Source: Methylobacterium terrae (lineage in GTDB: Bacteria > Pseudomonadota > Alphaproteobacteria > Rhizobiales > Beijerinckiaceae). From it: a DNA stretch of 64,000 nucleotides. The stretch is from contig NZ_CP029553.1 in assembly GCF_003173755.1 (NCBI RefSeq), positions 3,806,001-3,870,000 on the forward strand. The letters are read 5' to 3'. The notes beneath the pieces are model-generated. The model saw only the letters and a program-made list of their open reading frames with translations, searched no databases and had not been told where the DNA came from. Positions 1 to 10,132 of the stretch are shown here, piece by piece; the stretch's first letter is position 1, and each line of letters starts with the position of its first letter. The position numbers and the translations under genes were made by a program.

Positions 1-209
1 ACGAGCCGCGCTACGCATCGCTCCCCAACATCATGAAGGCGAAGAAGAAGCCCCTCGACACGGTCGAGCCGGAGGCGCTCGGCGTCGACGTGAGCCCGCG
101 CCTGAAGGTGCTCAAGACCGTCGAGCCGGGCGGCCGCAAGGCCGGTGTCAAGGTCGCCAGCGCCGCCGAGCTCGTCAACAAGCTGAAGGTCGAGGCCGGC
201 GTCCTCTGA
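1..209 (+). CDS. etfB: Electron transfer flavoprotein subunit beta, C-terminal end (partial)
   Basis: Only the last 68 residues are in the window; the reading frame enters at base 3 and ends with TGA at 207-209. The tail has the EtfB pattern [14 protein letters not shown] followed by a lysine-rich end. EtfB binds AMP and docks acyl-CoA and other dehydrogenases, passing electrons to the FAD of EtfA and on to ETF:quinone oxidoreductase. It lies 44 bases upstream of etfA in the usual etfBA order, so the two are probably one operon. The identity rests mainly on this context and the short conserved tail. Confidence 0.9.
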   Translation, partial: EPRYASLPNIMKAKKKPLDTVEPEALGVDVSPRLKVLKTVEPGGRKAGVKVASAAELVNKLKVEAGVL

Positions 210-253
210 CGAGGACGCACAGGCATCCCTGAGAGAGGAAGGACACCCACGCC

Positions 254-1204
254 ATGACCACCCTCCTGCTGATCGAGCATGCCGGCGGCGCCGTGAAGGA
301 CGCCAGCACCAAGGCCCTGACGGCGGCCAAGCAGCTCGGCGCCCCGGTCCACGCCCTCGTGGTCGGCGCCGACGCGCAAGGGGCGGCGGACGCCGCCGCC
401 AAGCTCGACGGGGTCGAGAAGGTGCTGCTGGCGGCCGACGCCGCCTACGACCACCTGCTGGCCGAGCCGACCGCCGCCCTGGTGGCGGGGCTCGCCGCCT
501 CCTACGACACCGTGATCGCCGCCGCCTCGACCGAGGGCAAGAACGTGCTGCCGCGCGTCGCCGCCCTCCTCGACGTCGCCCAGGTCTCGGACATCATCAA
601 GGTGGTCGGTCCCGACACCTTCGAGCGGCCGATCTACGCCGGCAACGCGATCCAGACCGTGCAGGCAACCGACGCCAAGCGGGTGATCACGGTCCGCACC
701 GCCGCCTTCCAGGCCACCGCCGAGGGCGGCTCCGCCGCCCCGGTCGAGGCGGCCCAGGCGGGTGCCGCCCCGGACGCGAAATCGTCGTTCAAGGGCGAGG
801 AGATCGCCAAGTCCGACCGTCCGGAACTGGCGGGTGCCCGCATCATCGTGTCGGGCGGCCGCTCCCTCGGCTCGGCCGACAAGTTCAAGGAGCTGATCGA
901 GCCGCTCGCCGACTCGCTCGGCGCCGCGGTCGGCGCCTCGCGCGCGGCGGTCGATGCCGGCTACGCGCCGAACGACTGGCAGGTCGGCCAGACCGGCAAG
1001 GTCGTGGCGCCGGACCTCTACGTCGCGGTCGGCATCTCGGGGGCGATCCAGCACCTCGCCGGCATGAAGGACTCGAAGGTCATCGTCGCCATCAACAAGG
1101 ACGAGGAGGCGCCGATCTTCCAGGTCGCCGATTACGGCCTCGTCGGCGACCTGTTCCAGGTGGTGCCGGACCTGCAGCAGGAAATCGCCAAGTCCAAGGG
1201 CTGA
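254..1204 (+). CDS. etfA: Electron transfer flavoprotein subunit alpha
   Basis: This 316-residue protein is the usual length for EtfA. The C-terminal third holds the FAD-binding region, with [11 protein letters not shown], then [20 protein letters not shown] and a final [12 protein letters not shown]. EtfA and EtfB form a soluble heterodimer that collects electrons from flavin dehydrogenases of fatty-acid and amino-acid oxidation. The ATG at 254 is preceded by a purine-rich GAGAGGAAGGA. A perfect palindrome follows the stop. The downstream hydroxybutyryl-CoA dehydrogenase fits a beta-oxidation or polyhydroxybutyrate role. Confidence 0.96.
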   Translation: MTTLLLIEHAGGAVKDASTKALTAAKQLGAPVHALVVGADAQGAADAAAKLDGVEKVLLAADAAYDHLLAEPTAALVAGLAASYDTVIAAASTEGKNVLPRVAALLDVAQVSDIIKVVGPDTFERPIYAGNAIQTVQATDAKRVITVRTAAFQATAEGGSAAPVEAAQAGAAPDAKSSFKGEEIAKSDRPELAGARIIVSGGRSLGSADKFKELIEPLADSLGAAVGASRAAVDAGYAPNDWQVGQTGKVVAPDLYVAVGISGAIQHLAGMKDSKVIVAINKDEEAPIFQVADYGLVGDLFQVVPDLQQEIAKSKG

Positions 1205-1238
1205 CCGAGACGGGCTGACGGTCGGGGCTGAATGGTGT

Positions 1239-1260
1239 CCGCCCCTCGCGCGAGGGGCGG
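1239..1260. terminator. Palindromic hairpin after etfA
   Basis: Perfect inverted repeat of CCGCCCCTCG with a two-base centre, starting 34 bases after the etfA stop. No T-run follows, so termination is inferred from position and stem strength only. Confidence 0.55.
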
Positions 1261-1358
1261 CACAACGACCCGACCGGAACTCATTGGAACCCTTCGCATC
1301 TGCGAAGGCGCGGTGATATGAACGCTCGGTGTCGGCGCGGCGGGAAGGCAGGGGTGTG

Positions 1359-2240
<882 letters not shown>

Positions 2241-2254
2241 GGCACGGCCTCGCC

Positions 2255-2298
2255 CGGGGTCTGGCGGCCGCCGCATGATGCGCGGCCGCCAGACCCCG
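2255..2298. terminator. Strong bidirectional hairpin between convergent genes
   Basis: A 17-bp perfect stem (CGGGGTCTGGCGGCCGC and its complement) with a 10-base loop lies 14 bases after the stop of the hydroxybutyryl-CoA dehydrogenase gene. It probably ends transcription from both sides. The minus-strand reading frame opposite runs straight through it. Confidence 0.65.
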
Positions 2299-2741
2299 AG
2301 GACAACGTTCAGCGTCGAAATCGCCAGCAGCACCCACAGAGTCCCTCGCTCGGCCCCGAGCGAGAGGGCCAGGGTCGCCGGATCGACGCGACCGAGGAGG
2401 GCCTGCGCGGCGCGGTCGGCTTCGATCTGCATCGGACCCTGGACGCCGACGAAGCCGTACTCGAACATCAAGACGCCGGTGGCGAGCTTCACCCAGGCCC
2501 AGCCGGCGTTCTGGAACGCCCGGTTGAGGGCGATCGCCAGCAATCCGGCGACGAGCATGAGTGCGAGCGACGGCAGGAAGACCCACGTCGCCACCGCCGC
2601 CATCGCGCCGCGCATGAGGGCGTAGCCGGCGAGCGCCGTGGATGGCGCGGGAACCACGCCCAGCATCACCACCAGGGACGCCATCGCCCCCATCAGGCCG
2701 ATCGCCCCCATCGTGTGAAGGAACTTCATCAGGCGCCGCAT
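2259..2741 (-). CDS. DUF2269-like integral membrane protein, 3' end unresolved
   Basis: About 160 residues look like a four-helix membrane protein of the DUF2269 type. It starts MRRLMKFLHTMGAIGLMGA, has hydrophobic segments near residues 8-30, 45-70 and 85-105, and ends with LLAISTLNVVLGVWRPRI. Family members usually stop just after this last segment. Here no in-frame stop is present and the frame runs on to 1281, antisense to the hydroxybutyryl-CoA dehydrogenase gene. I give only the credible part. A single-base frameshift would give a TGA immediately before the hairpin. The start is the ATG at 2741, with GAGAGGGTGGG upstream; a second start at 2768 is possible. Function is unknown. Confidence 0.55.
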
Positions 2742-2891
2742 CGCGACGGTCCCACCCTCTCTGCCCACCGGTACCCTAGGGACGGTGCGGCGGCGGCGGG
2801 GATCACATTCCCGTGCCGATCGGGCGTTCGAAACGGCGAGGGGCCGCTCCCCTGCCGGGAAGCGGCCCTTCGTGGCTCCGAGCGTGAACGC

Positions 2892-3206
2892 TTACTTCGC
2901 GTTGGTCGAGCCGGTCGACTTCGGCTCGGCCGGGGCCGGATAGGCCGGGTTGCCGGCCGGCACGCCGGCGCTGTTCGACGACGAGACGCCGCCGCTGCCG
3001 TTCGTCGATCCGGTGATCTGCTGGCGCGAGGCATCCTGGCTCTGGCTGGCATAGTCCTTCGGCGCGTTGGCACCGTTCCAGCTCAGGAGCCCGACCATGG
3101 CGATCGCCAGGAGGGCGAGGCTGCCGAGCAGGACGTAGAGGACGGGACGGCCCTTGGCGCCCTGGCGGGCCTCGGTCGGGGTCTCGACGGTGCGGTTGGG
3201 ATCCAT
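2892..3206 (-). CDS. Small single-pass membrane protein, unknown function
   Basis: This 104-residue protein has a basic, hydrophilic N-terminus (MDPNRTVETPTEARQG), one clear membrane helix at about residues 20-40 (VLYVLLGSLALLAIAMVGLL), and a low-complexity Ser/Gly/Asn/Pro-rich periplasmic tail with a KDYASQSQDASRQQ segment. The frame continues upstream to 3326, but the ATG at 3206 places the helix normally and avoids an Arg-rich tail without coding character. No family was recognised. It stands alone between convergent or divergent neighbours. Confidence 0.7.
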   Translation of the reverse strand: MDPNRTVETPTEARQGAKGRPVLYVLLGSLALLAIAMVGLLSWNGANAPKDYASQSQDASRQQITGSTNGSGGVSSSNSAGVPAGNPAYPAPAEPKSTGSTNAK

Positions 3207-3327
3207 GGGGAACCTCGGGCTGGAGGCTCGGCGGCTGCGCCGAGCGGTGATCCGTTGTGCAGCCAACGTCACCGATCGGCCGAGGTTCCTCGCGCGCCCG
3301 CCGCAGGGGCGCGCGATGCCCGTCAAT

Positions 3328-4335
3328 CTACTTGCCGGTCCGCAGCATGATCTTGCCGAGATGGGCGCTCGACTCCATCAGCTCGTGCGCCGCCCGCGCG
3401 TCCTCCAGCGGGAAGGTGGCGTGGATCACCGGCTTGACGGTGCCGGATTCGAGCAGCGGCCAGACCTCCCGGCGCAGGCCGTCGGCGATGGCGGCCTTCT
3501 GGGCGACCGTGCGGGGACGCAGGGTGGAGCCGGTCACGGTGAGGCGCCGGATCATGATCGGGGTCAGGTTGAGGTTCTCCGCCATGAAGCCTTGCAGGAA
3601 GGCGATGACGACGAGCCGGCCTTCGAGCGCCAGCGACTTCACGTTGCGCTCGAGATAGGCCGCGCCCACCATGTCGAGGATCACGTCGACCCCCTGGCCG
3701 TCGGTCAGGCGCTTCACCTCGGCGGCGAAGTCGGCCTCGCGGTAGTTGATGGCATGGTCGGCGCCCAGCGACTCGCAGAAGTCGCATTTCTCGGCCGAGC
3801 CGGCGGTGGCGTAGACCGTGGCGCCGAACCGCTTGGCGAGCTGGATCGCCGTCGAGCCGATGCCGCTCGACCCGCCATGGACCAGGAAGCGCTCGCCCCG
3901 TTGCAGGCGCCCGCGCTCGAACACGTTGGTCCAGACCGTCCAGTAGTTCTCCGGCAGGCCCGCCGCCTCGACGAGCGAGAGCGGACCGGGCTTCGGCAGG
4001 CAGAGCGACACGTCGGCGAGGCAGTACTCGGCGTAGCCGCCGCTGATCGTGAGCGCGCAGACCTCATGGCCTTCCCGCAGCTCCGTGACGCCTTCGCCCG
4101 AGCCGACGACGCGGCCGGCGATCTCCAGGCCCGGCACCTCGGTGGCGCCGGGCGGCGGCGGGTACTTGCCGGCCCGCTGCTGGCAATCGGGCCGGTTCAC
4201 GCCGGCCGCCACGACCTCGACCAGCACCTGGTTCGGGCCCGGGCGCGGCACCGGCACGGTCTCGATCCCGATCACCTCCGGCCCGCCGGCCCCGTTGAAG
4301 CGGACCTGGCGCATGGTGGCGGGGATCGACGGCAT
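3328..4335 (-). CDS. NAD(P)H:quinone oxidoreductase, PIG3 type (MDR superfamily)
   Basis: The 335 residues cover the full zinc-independent medium-chain dehydrogenase/reductase fold. The N-terminus is MRQVRFNGAGGPEV, the GroES-like domain has AAGVNRPDCQQRAG, and the nucleotide-binding motif is VHGGSSGIGSTAIQLAK. The C-terminal part is typical of p53-inducible PIG3 quinone oxidoreductases (GSTLRPRTVAQKAAI). Such enzymes reduce quinones with NADPH. The structural-zinc cysteine cluster is absent, as expected. An internal ATG at 4314 (MRQVRF) is an alternative start. Confidence 0.9.
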   Translation of the reverse strand: MPSIPATMRQVRFNGAGGPEVIGIETVPVPRPGPNQVLVEVVAAGVNRPDCQQRAGKYPPPPGATEVPGLEIAGRVVGSGEGVTELREGHEVCALTISGGYAEYCLADVSLCLPKPGPLSLVEAAGLPENYWTVWTNVFERGRLQRGERFLVHGGSSGIGSTAIQLAKRFGATVYATAGSAEKCDFCESLGADHAINYREADFAAEVKRLTDGQGVDVILDMVGAAYLERNVKSLALEGRLVVIAFLQGFMAENLNLTPIMIRRLTVTGSTLRPRTVAQKAAIADGLRREVWPLLESGTVKPVIHATFPLEDARAAHELMESSAHLGKIMLRTGK

Positions 4336-4415
4336 GGGGCGGCTCCGAAGTCGCGGGGTAGGCGTCCTTACCTGCCGCGTGGGTGCGCCAGCGGCAAGGG
4401 GCTACCCCCGACGGG

Positions 4416-5090
4416 CTACCGCGTGCCGTACATCCGGTCGCCCGCATCGCCCAGCCCCGGCAGGATATAGCCGTGCTCGTTGAGGTGGCTGTCGATCGCC
4501 GCGGTCCAGACCGGGACGTCGGGATGCGCGCCCTGGAACTTGGCGAGGCCCTCCGGCGCGGCGAGCAGGCAGACGAAGCGCAGGTCGCGGGCGCCGCGCT
4601 CCTTCAGCCGGTCGACCGCGGCGACGGCCGAGTTCGCCGTCGCCAGCATCGGGTCGAGGACCAGCACGGTGCGGTCGGCGAGGTCGGACGGGGCCTTGAA
4701 GTAGTACTCGACCGCCTCCAGCGAATCGGGATCTCGGTAGAGGCCGACATGGGCGACGCGGGCCGAGGGCAGCAGCGACAGCATGCCGTCGAGGAAGCCG
4801 ACGCCGGCGCGCAGGATCGGCGCCAGGACGAGCTTCTTGCCGGCGATCTGGGCGCCCTGCATCGTGACCATCGGGGTCTCGATCTCGACCGGCTCCAGCG
4901 GCAGGTCGCGGGTGACCTCGTAGGCGAGCAGCGTCCCGATCTCGTTGAGGAGCTGGCGGAAGCCCTTGGTCGAGCGCGCCTTGTCCCGCATCAGGGTCAG
5001 CTTGTGCTGCACCAGCGGGTGGTCGACCACCGTGACCGGCGCCACCCCCGTCTCCCCGCGCGCACCCGCACCCTGCATCGCCGTCTCCAT
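4416..5090 (-). CDS. upp: Uracil phosphoribosyltransferase
   Basis: The 224-residue protein converts uracil and PRPP to UMP. The PRPP loop is [10 protein letters not shown] and the uracil-binding end is [19 protein letters not shown]. It is last of three same-strand genes after a DUF1688 protein and a GTP-cyclohydrolase-II-like protein. That set matches the URC uracil-degradation pathway known from yeasts, in which a UPRT is also required, so the gene may serve catabolism as well as salvage. A GTG two codons upstream (5096) is an alternative start; neither has a strong Shine-Dalgarno. Confidence 0.95.
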   Translation of the reverse strand: METAMQGAGARGETGVAPVTVVDHPLVQHKLTLMRDKARSTKGFRQLLNEIGTLLAYEVTRDLPLEPVEIETPMVTMQGAQIAGKKLVLAPILRAGVGFLDGMLSLLPSARVAHVGLYRDPDSLEAVEYYFKAPSDLADRTVLVLDPMLATANSAVAAVDRLKERGARDLRFVCLLAAPEGLAKFQGAHPDVPVWTAAIDSHLNEHGYILPGLGDAGDRMYGTR

Positions 5091-5123
5091 ATTCACGATC
5101 TTACTCGCACGATCACACTCGAC

Positions 5124-6359
5124 TCAGAATACGGTGCCGTCGCTCGCGATCGCCAGCGGCGGCGCGCCCTCGGGGCGCAAGGACTTGGCCAGGCGCCGGC
5201 CGGTGGCCCAGGTGCCGCCCTCCAGCACCTTGGCGAGGGGCAGCTCGGCCGGATCCTCGACTCCGAGGCGCTCGCGCACCAGCGGTGCCAGCCGGTCGAG
5301 GAGCGCCACGGTGAGCGCCCGCCACTCCACGACGAGGCGCGAGTCGACGGCGTGCGGCTGCTTGGCCTCCTCGGGCCGGCGAAGCGCCAGCACCCCGGTA
5401 TCGAGGAACAGGCCGCCGTTGCGGTACTCGGGCAGGCCCGTCAGCGCATCGAGGCCGGTGACGGTCAGGCCCGCCTCCTCCAGCGGCTCGAGCAGCGAGT
5501 AGGCGAGCCACTGCGACAGCTTGTGGAACGGCACCAGCCCCTCGGTCGGTCCGGTGCCGCCGGCCAGCGGATGGCGCCAGGTATCGCCGAGATCGACGCC
5601 GTCGACGACGATGCGGCCGGGCCAGATCGGCCCGAGATGGGTCAGCAGCACCTCGAGCGCCGTCTCGGCCGCGACCTCGCCGTCCCGGGCCCTGGCCTTG
5701 ATGCGGTCGAACAGGAAGCCGGGGCGCGCGTCCGGGCCGAAGCCCTCGGGATCGGCCGCCGCGACCTGGCCGAGGCGGTTGAGGAGCGCGGTGCGGCCGG
5801 ACAGGCCGACGAGGGGGTTGGTCGGCGAGACCTGGAAGCCGTCGGCGAGTTCCGCTTCGGTCAGGCTCGCGAGCGCGCGGGCGTCGGCGCGGAACGGGTC
5901 CTCCGGCGCGGAGGAGAAGAGCCCGGACACGAACATGTCGAAGCTCGCCACCGCCAGGCCTTCGGAGCGGGCATAGGTCTCGCCGGTGCGGCCCTCCTCG
6001 TAGCGCCAAGTCGGGCCGGCGCCGGCATCGAGCAGGACGCTCACCACCACGAGGTCGAAGGCGGCCCGCGCCTGCTCGGCCGGATCCTCGAACGGCGCGG
6101 CATGGACGAGGGAGCCCCAGCGCTCGAACCTGCCGACGGAGAAGTGGCGCCAGCGGGCGTGGTAGGGGATGGCGAGGTCCGGATAGGCCTCGCGGATCGT
6201 CTCGACCACCGCGTCGGCGCAACCGCCCAGGCGGTCGAGGTCGACCACGAAATGGTCGAGCCTGCCCTCGAGCCCGGCCTTGAGCAGGGTCTCGGCGCGG
6301 GCGCGCACCGCCCGGGCCGAGAGCAGGCTGCGGGCGGTCGAAAACTCAGGCACGGGCAT
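5124..6359 (-). CDS. DUF1688 family protein (URC4-like, uracil catabolism)
   Basis: This 411-residue protein matches the DUF1688 family, whose yeast member is URC4/URG3. It has a conserved early segment RWRHFSVGRFERW, then SPTNPLVGLSGRTALL, and a late segment TGLPEYRNGGLFLDTGV. The biochemical step is not firmly established; genetics place it in the reductive-independent URC route from uracil through uridine nucleotides. It lies between the cyclohydrolase-like gene (27-base gap) and upp, so the trio is probably cotranscribed. The ATG at 6359 follows GGAG with almost no spacing; an in-frame TTG two codons earlier is possible. Confidence 0.85.
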   Translation of the reverse strand: MPVPEFSTARSLLSARAVRARAETLLKAGLEGRLDHFVVDLDRLGGCADAVVETIREAYPDLAIPYHARWRHFSVGRFERWGSLVHAAPFEDPAEQARAAFDLVVVSVLLDAGAGPTWRYEEGRTGETYARSEGLAVASFDMFVSGLFSSAPEDPFRADARALASLTEAELADGFQVSPTNPLVGLSGRTALLNRLGQVAAADPEGFGPDARPGFLFDRIKARARDGEVAAETALEVLLTHLGPIWPGRIVVDGVDLGDTWRHPLAGGTGPTEGLVPFHKLSQWLAYSLLEPLEEAGLTVTGLDALTGLPEYRNGGLFLDTGVLALRRPEEAKQPHAVDSRLVVEWRALTVALLDRLAPLVRERLGVEDPAELPLAKVLEGGTWATGRRLAKSLRPEGAPPLAIASDGTVF

Positions 6360-6386
6360 CTCCAAAGGCGTGTCGTACGGGCGACG

Positions 6387-7637
<1,251 letters not shown>

Positions 7638-7663
7638 GCGGACGCGCCGTCCTTCAACGGAGA

Positions 7664-7692
7664 AGGCTCCCCGCGGGGGCCGCGAGGAGCCT
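7664..7692. terminator. Hairpin between DUF2852 gene and URC operon
   Basis: Arms AGGCTCCCCGCGG and CCGCGAGGAGCCT (one mismatch) around a three-base loop. It sits downstream of the DUF2852 stop and upstream of the cyclohydrolase-like start on the same strand, so it probably separates the two units. Confidence 0.5.
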
Positions 7693-7800
7693 GTCGATGC
7701 TTGACCTGATGGAGGGTGCCCCGGGCGATTCGGCGCGTCAAGCTCAAGCCTGAGGCGCTGAATCGCCGATCGGGGCGGCAGATCCTCCCCGTCCGGCCGG

Positions 7801-8217
7801 TCAGAAGTTCGAGCCGGCGCGGCGGCGGGCCATGAAGGCGTCGAACTGCTCGCGGTCGCGGGCGCGCTTCAGCTCGTCCACGAACTCGGTGAAGGCGCGG
7901 CTCTCCTCCTCGAGGCGGCGGCGCTCCTCTTCGAGGCGCTCGATCTCCTTGCGGCGATACTCCTCGAAGGCCCAGTTGCCGCTGTCGTGGCGGGCGGCGC
8001 CGAAGCCCGTGAAGCCGTTCCGGAAGGTGCGCTCGGCGAAGGACTTCATCTCGTTGAGGGCCGGGTATCCCATGAGCTTCCACACCACGTAGGCCGCGGC
8101 CAACGGCCACGCATAGATGAAACCGATGACGATCGCGCCGATCTCGACGGAGCGGCGCGGGAACGGGCCATTGCGGCAGGCGCGGCCGCTCGACCAGGGG
8201 GCAGAGGTATACGACAC
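7801..8217 (-). CDS. DUF2852 domain membrane protein
   Basis: The 138-residue protein has one membrane helix at about residues 25-47 (IGAIVIGFIYAWPLAAAYVVW), then a short linker and a strongly charged coiled-coil region rich in Glu and Arg (RKEIERLEEERRRLEEE). This is the DUF2852 layout common in Rhizobiales; function unknown. The start is a GTG at 8217, chosen because GGGAG lies about 8 bases upstream. A perfect AT-rich inverted repeat lies 18 bases upstream of the start and is probably its operator. Confidence 0.85.
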   Translation of the reverse strand: MSYTSAPWSSGRACRNGPFPRRSVEIGAIVIGFIYAWPLAAAYVVWKLMGYPALNEMKSFAERTFRNGFTGFGAARHDSGNWAFEEYRRKEIERLEEERRRLEEESRAFTEFVDELKRARDREQFDAFMARRRAGSNF

Positions 8218-8235
8218 GTCACGATCTCCCGCAGG

Positions 8236-8260
8236 ATGTAAATGTGAACGACATTTACAT
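8236..8260. promoter_or_regulatory. Perfect AT-rich inverted repeat upstream of DUF2852 gene
   Basis: ATGTAAATGT, five spacer bases (GAACG), then ACATTTACAT. The 10-bp arms are perfect and AT-rich in a GC-rich background. The position 19-43 bases upstream of the GTG start suggests a dimeric repressor or activator site. The cognate regulator is not in view. Confidence 0.6.
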
Positions 8261-8287
8261 GCGGGGTCGCCATGGCGGTTTCAAGGA

Positions 8288-8317
8288 GGGCGCCGCCGGG
8301 AAAAGAGCGCGGCGCCC
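8288..8317. terminator. Hairpin after ModA-like gene
   Basis: Arms GGGCGCCGC and GCGGCGCCC around a 12-base loop, 9 bases beyond the stop of the minus-strand substrate-binding protein gene. Confidence 0.5.
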
Positions 8318-8325
8318 CCGATCGC

Positions 8326-9102
8326 TCACGGGCCGGGCGGCGCCATGCCCTTCTGCGCCAGGACCGGCGCGGCGTCCGGGCCGGCGAGGTCCCGCAGGAG
8401 CCCGGATGCGGCCTCCGCCTCCGCCGCTCCCTCCGGGACCATCCCGGCATAGACGGTGTGGTTCTGGACCGCCGCCGGGATCGGGCCGACGAGGCGCGCG
8501 CCCTCGACGGCCAGCAATTCGCTCGTCTGCTGGAGCGCCAGATCCGCCTCGCCGGAGACGAGGCGCGACGCGGCGAGCCCCCCGCGCACCAGGACGAGCT
8601 TGTCCTTCATCCGGTCGGCGATGCCGAGGCGCTCGAAGAGCCGCGCGAGGTAGATCCCGCTCGAGCCGCCGGAGGCCGGATCGACCATCGCGACGGCCCG
8701 TGCCTGCAGCAGCGCCGCACGGAAGGCCTCGGGGGTGGCGATGTCCGGAACCGGCGCCCCGTCGCGGATCGCGACGCCGATCCCGACCGTCGCGAGCGGC
8801 ACCGGCTTCGCGCCGGCGAGGCGGCCCTCGCGGATCAGCGCGTCGAAGCCGCCCGGGGTGAGCACCACGAGGTCGGCCCGGACGCCGTCGCGGATCGCCT
8901 GCGCCACCGCGCCGGCGGTCTCGTTGCGCAGGACGACCTTGTGGCCGGTGCGCTGCTCGAAACGCGGCACCAGGGCCGCCGCCACGGGCTTGTAGGCGCC
9001 CGTGGTCAGCAGCGTGATCTCGGCCGCCCCTGCGGGAGCCGCGAGCCCGACCGCACCGCAGATGCACCACAGGATTCGGGATATCGGCGTGAGGCGGCGC
9101 AT
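8326..9102 (-). CDS. Periplasmic substrate-binding protein, ModA-like
   Basis: The 258-residue protein has an export signal (MRRLTPISRILWCICGAVGLA, cleavage near AGA-AE) and then a type-2 periplasmic binding fold. Segments ITLLTTGAYKPVAAALVPRFE and PASGGSSGIYLARLFERLGI resemble molybdate/ModA-like proteins. The ligand may differ from molybdate. No permease or ATPase gene is adjacent, so this looks like an orphan binding protein. It lies between the DUF2852 gene and the hopanoid operon, on the same strand but separated from hpnK by a modest gap. Confidence 0.8.
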   Translation of the reverse strand: MRRLTPISRILWCICGAVGLAAPAGAAEITLLTTGAYKPVAAALVPRFEQRTGHKVVLRNETAGAVAQAIRDGVRADLVVLTPGGFDALIREGRLAGAKPVPLATVGIGVAIRDGAPVPDIATPEAFRAALLQARAVAMVDPASGGSSGIYLARLFERLGIADRMKDKLVLVRGGLAASRLVSGEADLALQQTSELLAVEGARLVGPIPAAVQNHTVYAGMVPEGAAEAEAASGLLRDLAGPDAAPVLAQKGMAPPGP

Positions 9103-9169
9103 GCGAGGGCTCCCGGACGGCAGGCCGCGTCCCCGGCCCTGCCCTACCGGTAACCGATGCCCTCGCGCT

Positions 9170-10030
9170 TCAGCGAGCGAAATCCGAGAAGCCGCCGGTG
9201 ACGGCGCCCGATGCCGCCAGCGCCGCCCGGCTCGCCGGCGCCGTCAGGGCGGCGAGTTCCTCGGCGTAGGCGTAGCCCGGCGCCTCGCCGGGGAAGCCGC
9301 CCGTGGTCGCGGGATGCAGGTAGAGCTCGGTCAGCCCGTCCGGCAGGTGGCGCAGCAGGCCCTCGACCCGGGCGGGCGTCATGGCGCCCGACCAGGCGAG
9401 GCCGAGCACCCCGTCCGGCACGAGAAGGCCGGCCCGCGTCGCCCGGGCGCGCAGCAAGGCGGCCCAGGGCGCGGTGTCGAGGGCGAGGCCCGGTTTCGCC
9501 CCGGGCTCGGCGCGGCGCAGGGCCTCCCGCGATTCCCGCGGCACCCGGATCGCCCGCATGCCGTAGTCGCGCCCGATCGCCAGGACCATCCCGGCGATGA
9601 TCGGGTGGATGTGGAAGTGCTTGTGCGCGTTGACGTGGTCGAGGGGCAGCCCGGTCGCGCGAAAAGCCTCAAACTGCGCCCGGATCTCGGCCGCGAGCTG
9701 GCGGCGGGCCGGGGCCTTCAGCGCGAGGTCGAGGCCGAGCCGCCCCTGATCCGACCGGATCAGCCCGGCCCCGTGCACGAGGTCCGGGAGGTCGGCGGCC
9801 GGCAGGGTCGGCCAGGCCTCGACCATCACGAGGTGCAGGCCGACCCGCAGGGACGGCATCGCACGCGCCCGCGCCACCGCGTCGGCGGCTCCGGGTGCGG
9901 AGACCATCAGGCTCGCCGCCGTCAGGATGCCGTCGCGGTGGGCCCGTTCCACCGCCTCGTTGACCGGGCCTGAGAGGCCGAAATCGTCGGAGGTGACGAC
10001 GAGGCGCTTGGGCGGTCGGGCTGTGCTCAT
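9170..10030 (-). CDS. hpnK: Hopanoid biosynthesis protein HpnK (carbohydrate deacetylase family)
   Basis: The 286-residue YdjC/ChbG-type protein has the metal site pattern TSDDFGLS near the N-terminus and the pair LDHVNAHKHFHIHP in the middle, consistent with a divalent-metal deacetylase. In the hopanoid pathway HpnK removes the acetyl group from bacteriohopanetetrol-N-acetylglucosamine made by HpnI, giving the glucosamine form used by HpnJ. The ATG at 10030 (MSTARPPKRLVVTSDDFG) has GAGAG about 8 bases upstream; the frame is open further to 10108, inside the preceding hairpin. It is the last gene of hpnLMIJK. Confidence 0.92.
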   Translation of the reverse strand: MSTARPPKRLVVTSDDFGLSGPVNEAVERAHRDGILTAASLMVSAPGAADAVARARAMPSLRVGLHLVMVEAWPTLPAADLPDLVHGAGLIRSDQGRLGLDLALKAPARRQLAAEIRAQFEAFRATGLPLDHVNAHKHFHIHPIIAGMVLAIGRDYGMRAIRVPRESREALRRAEPGAKPGLALDTAPWAALLRARATRAGLLVPDGVLGLAWSGAMTPARVEGLLRHLPDGLTELYLHPATTGGFPGEAPGYAYAEELAALTAPASRAALAASGAVTGGFSDFAR

Positions 10031-10050
10031 GCTCGGTCTCTCACGCGAAA

Positions 10051-10082
10051 GAGCCTCCCCGTCCGGCCGGACGGGGAGGCTC
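10051..10082. terminator. Hairpin between hpnJ and hpnK
   Basis: Perfect 14-bp stem (GAGCCTCCCCGTCC and complement) with a GGCC loop, between the hpnJ stop and the hpnK start on the same strand. It may attenuate or process the transcript rather than end it, because hpnK belongs to the same pathway. Confidence 0.55.
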
Positions 10083-10132
10083 GCGCCCGCTTCAGGCGGG
10101 ACGATCAATCGTGGACGGTCACGCCGCCTTCG

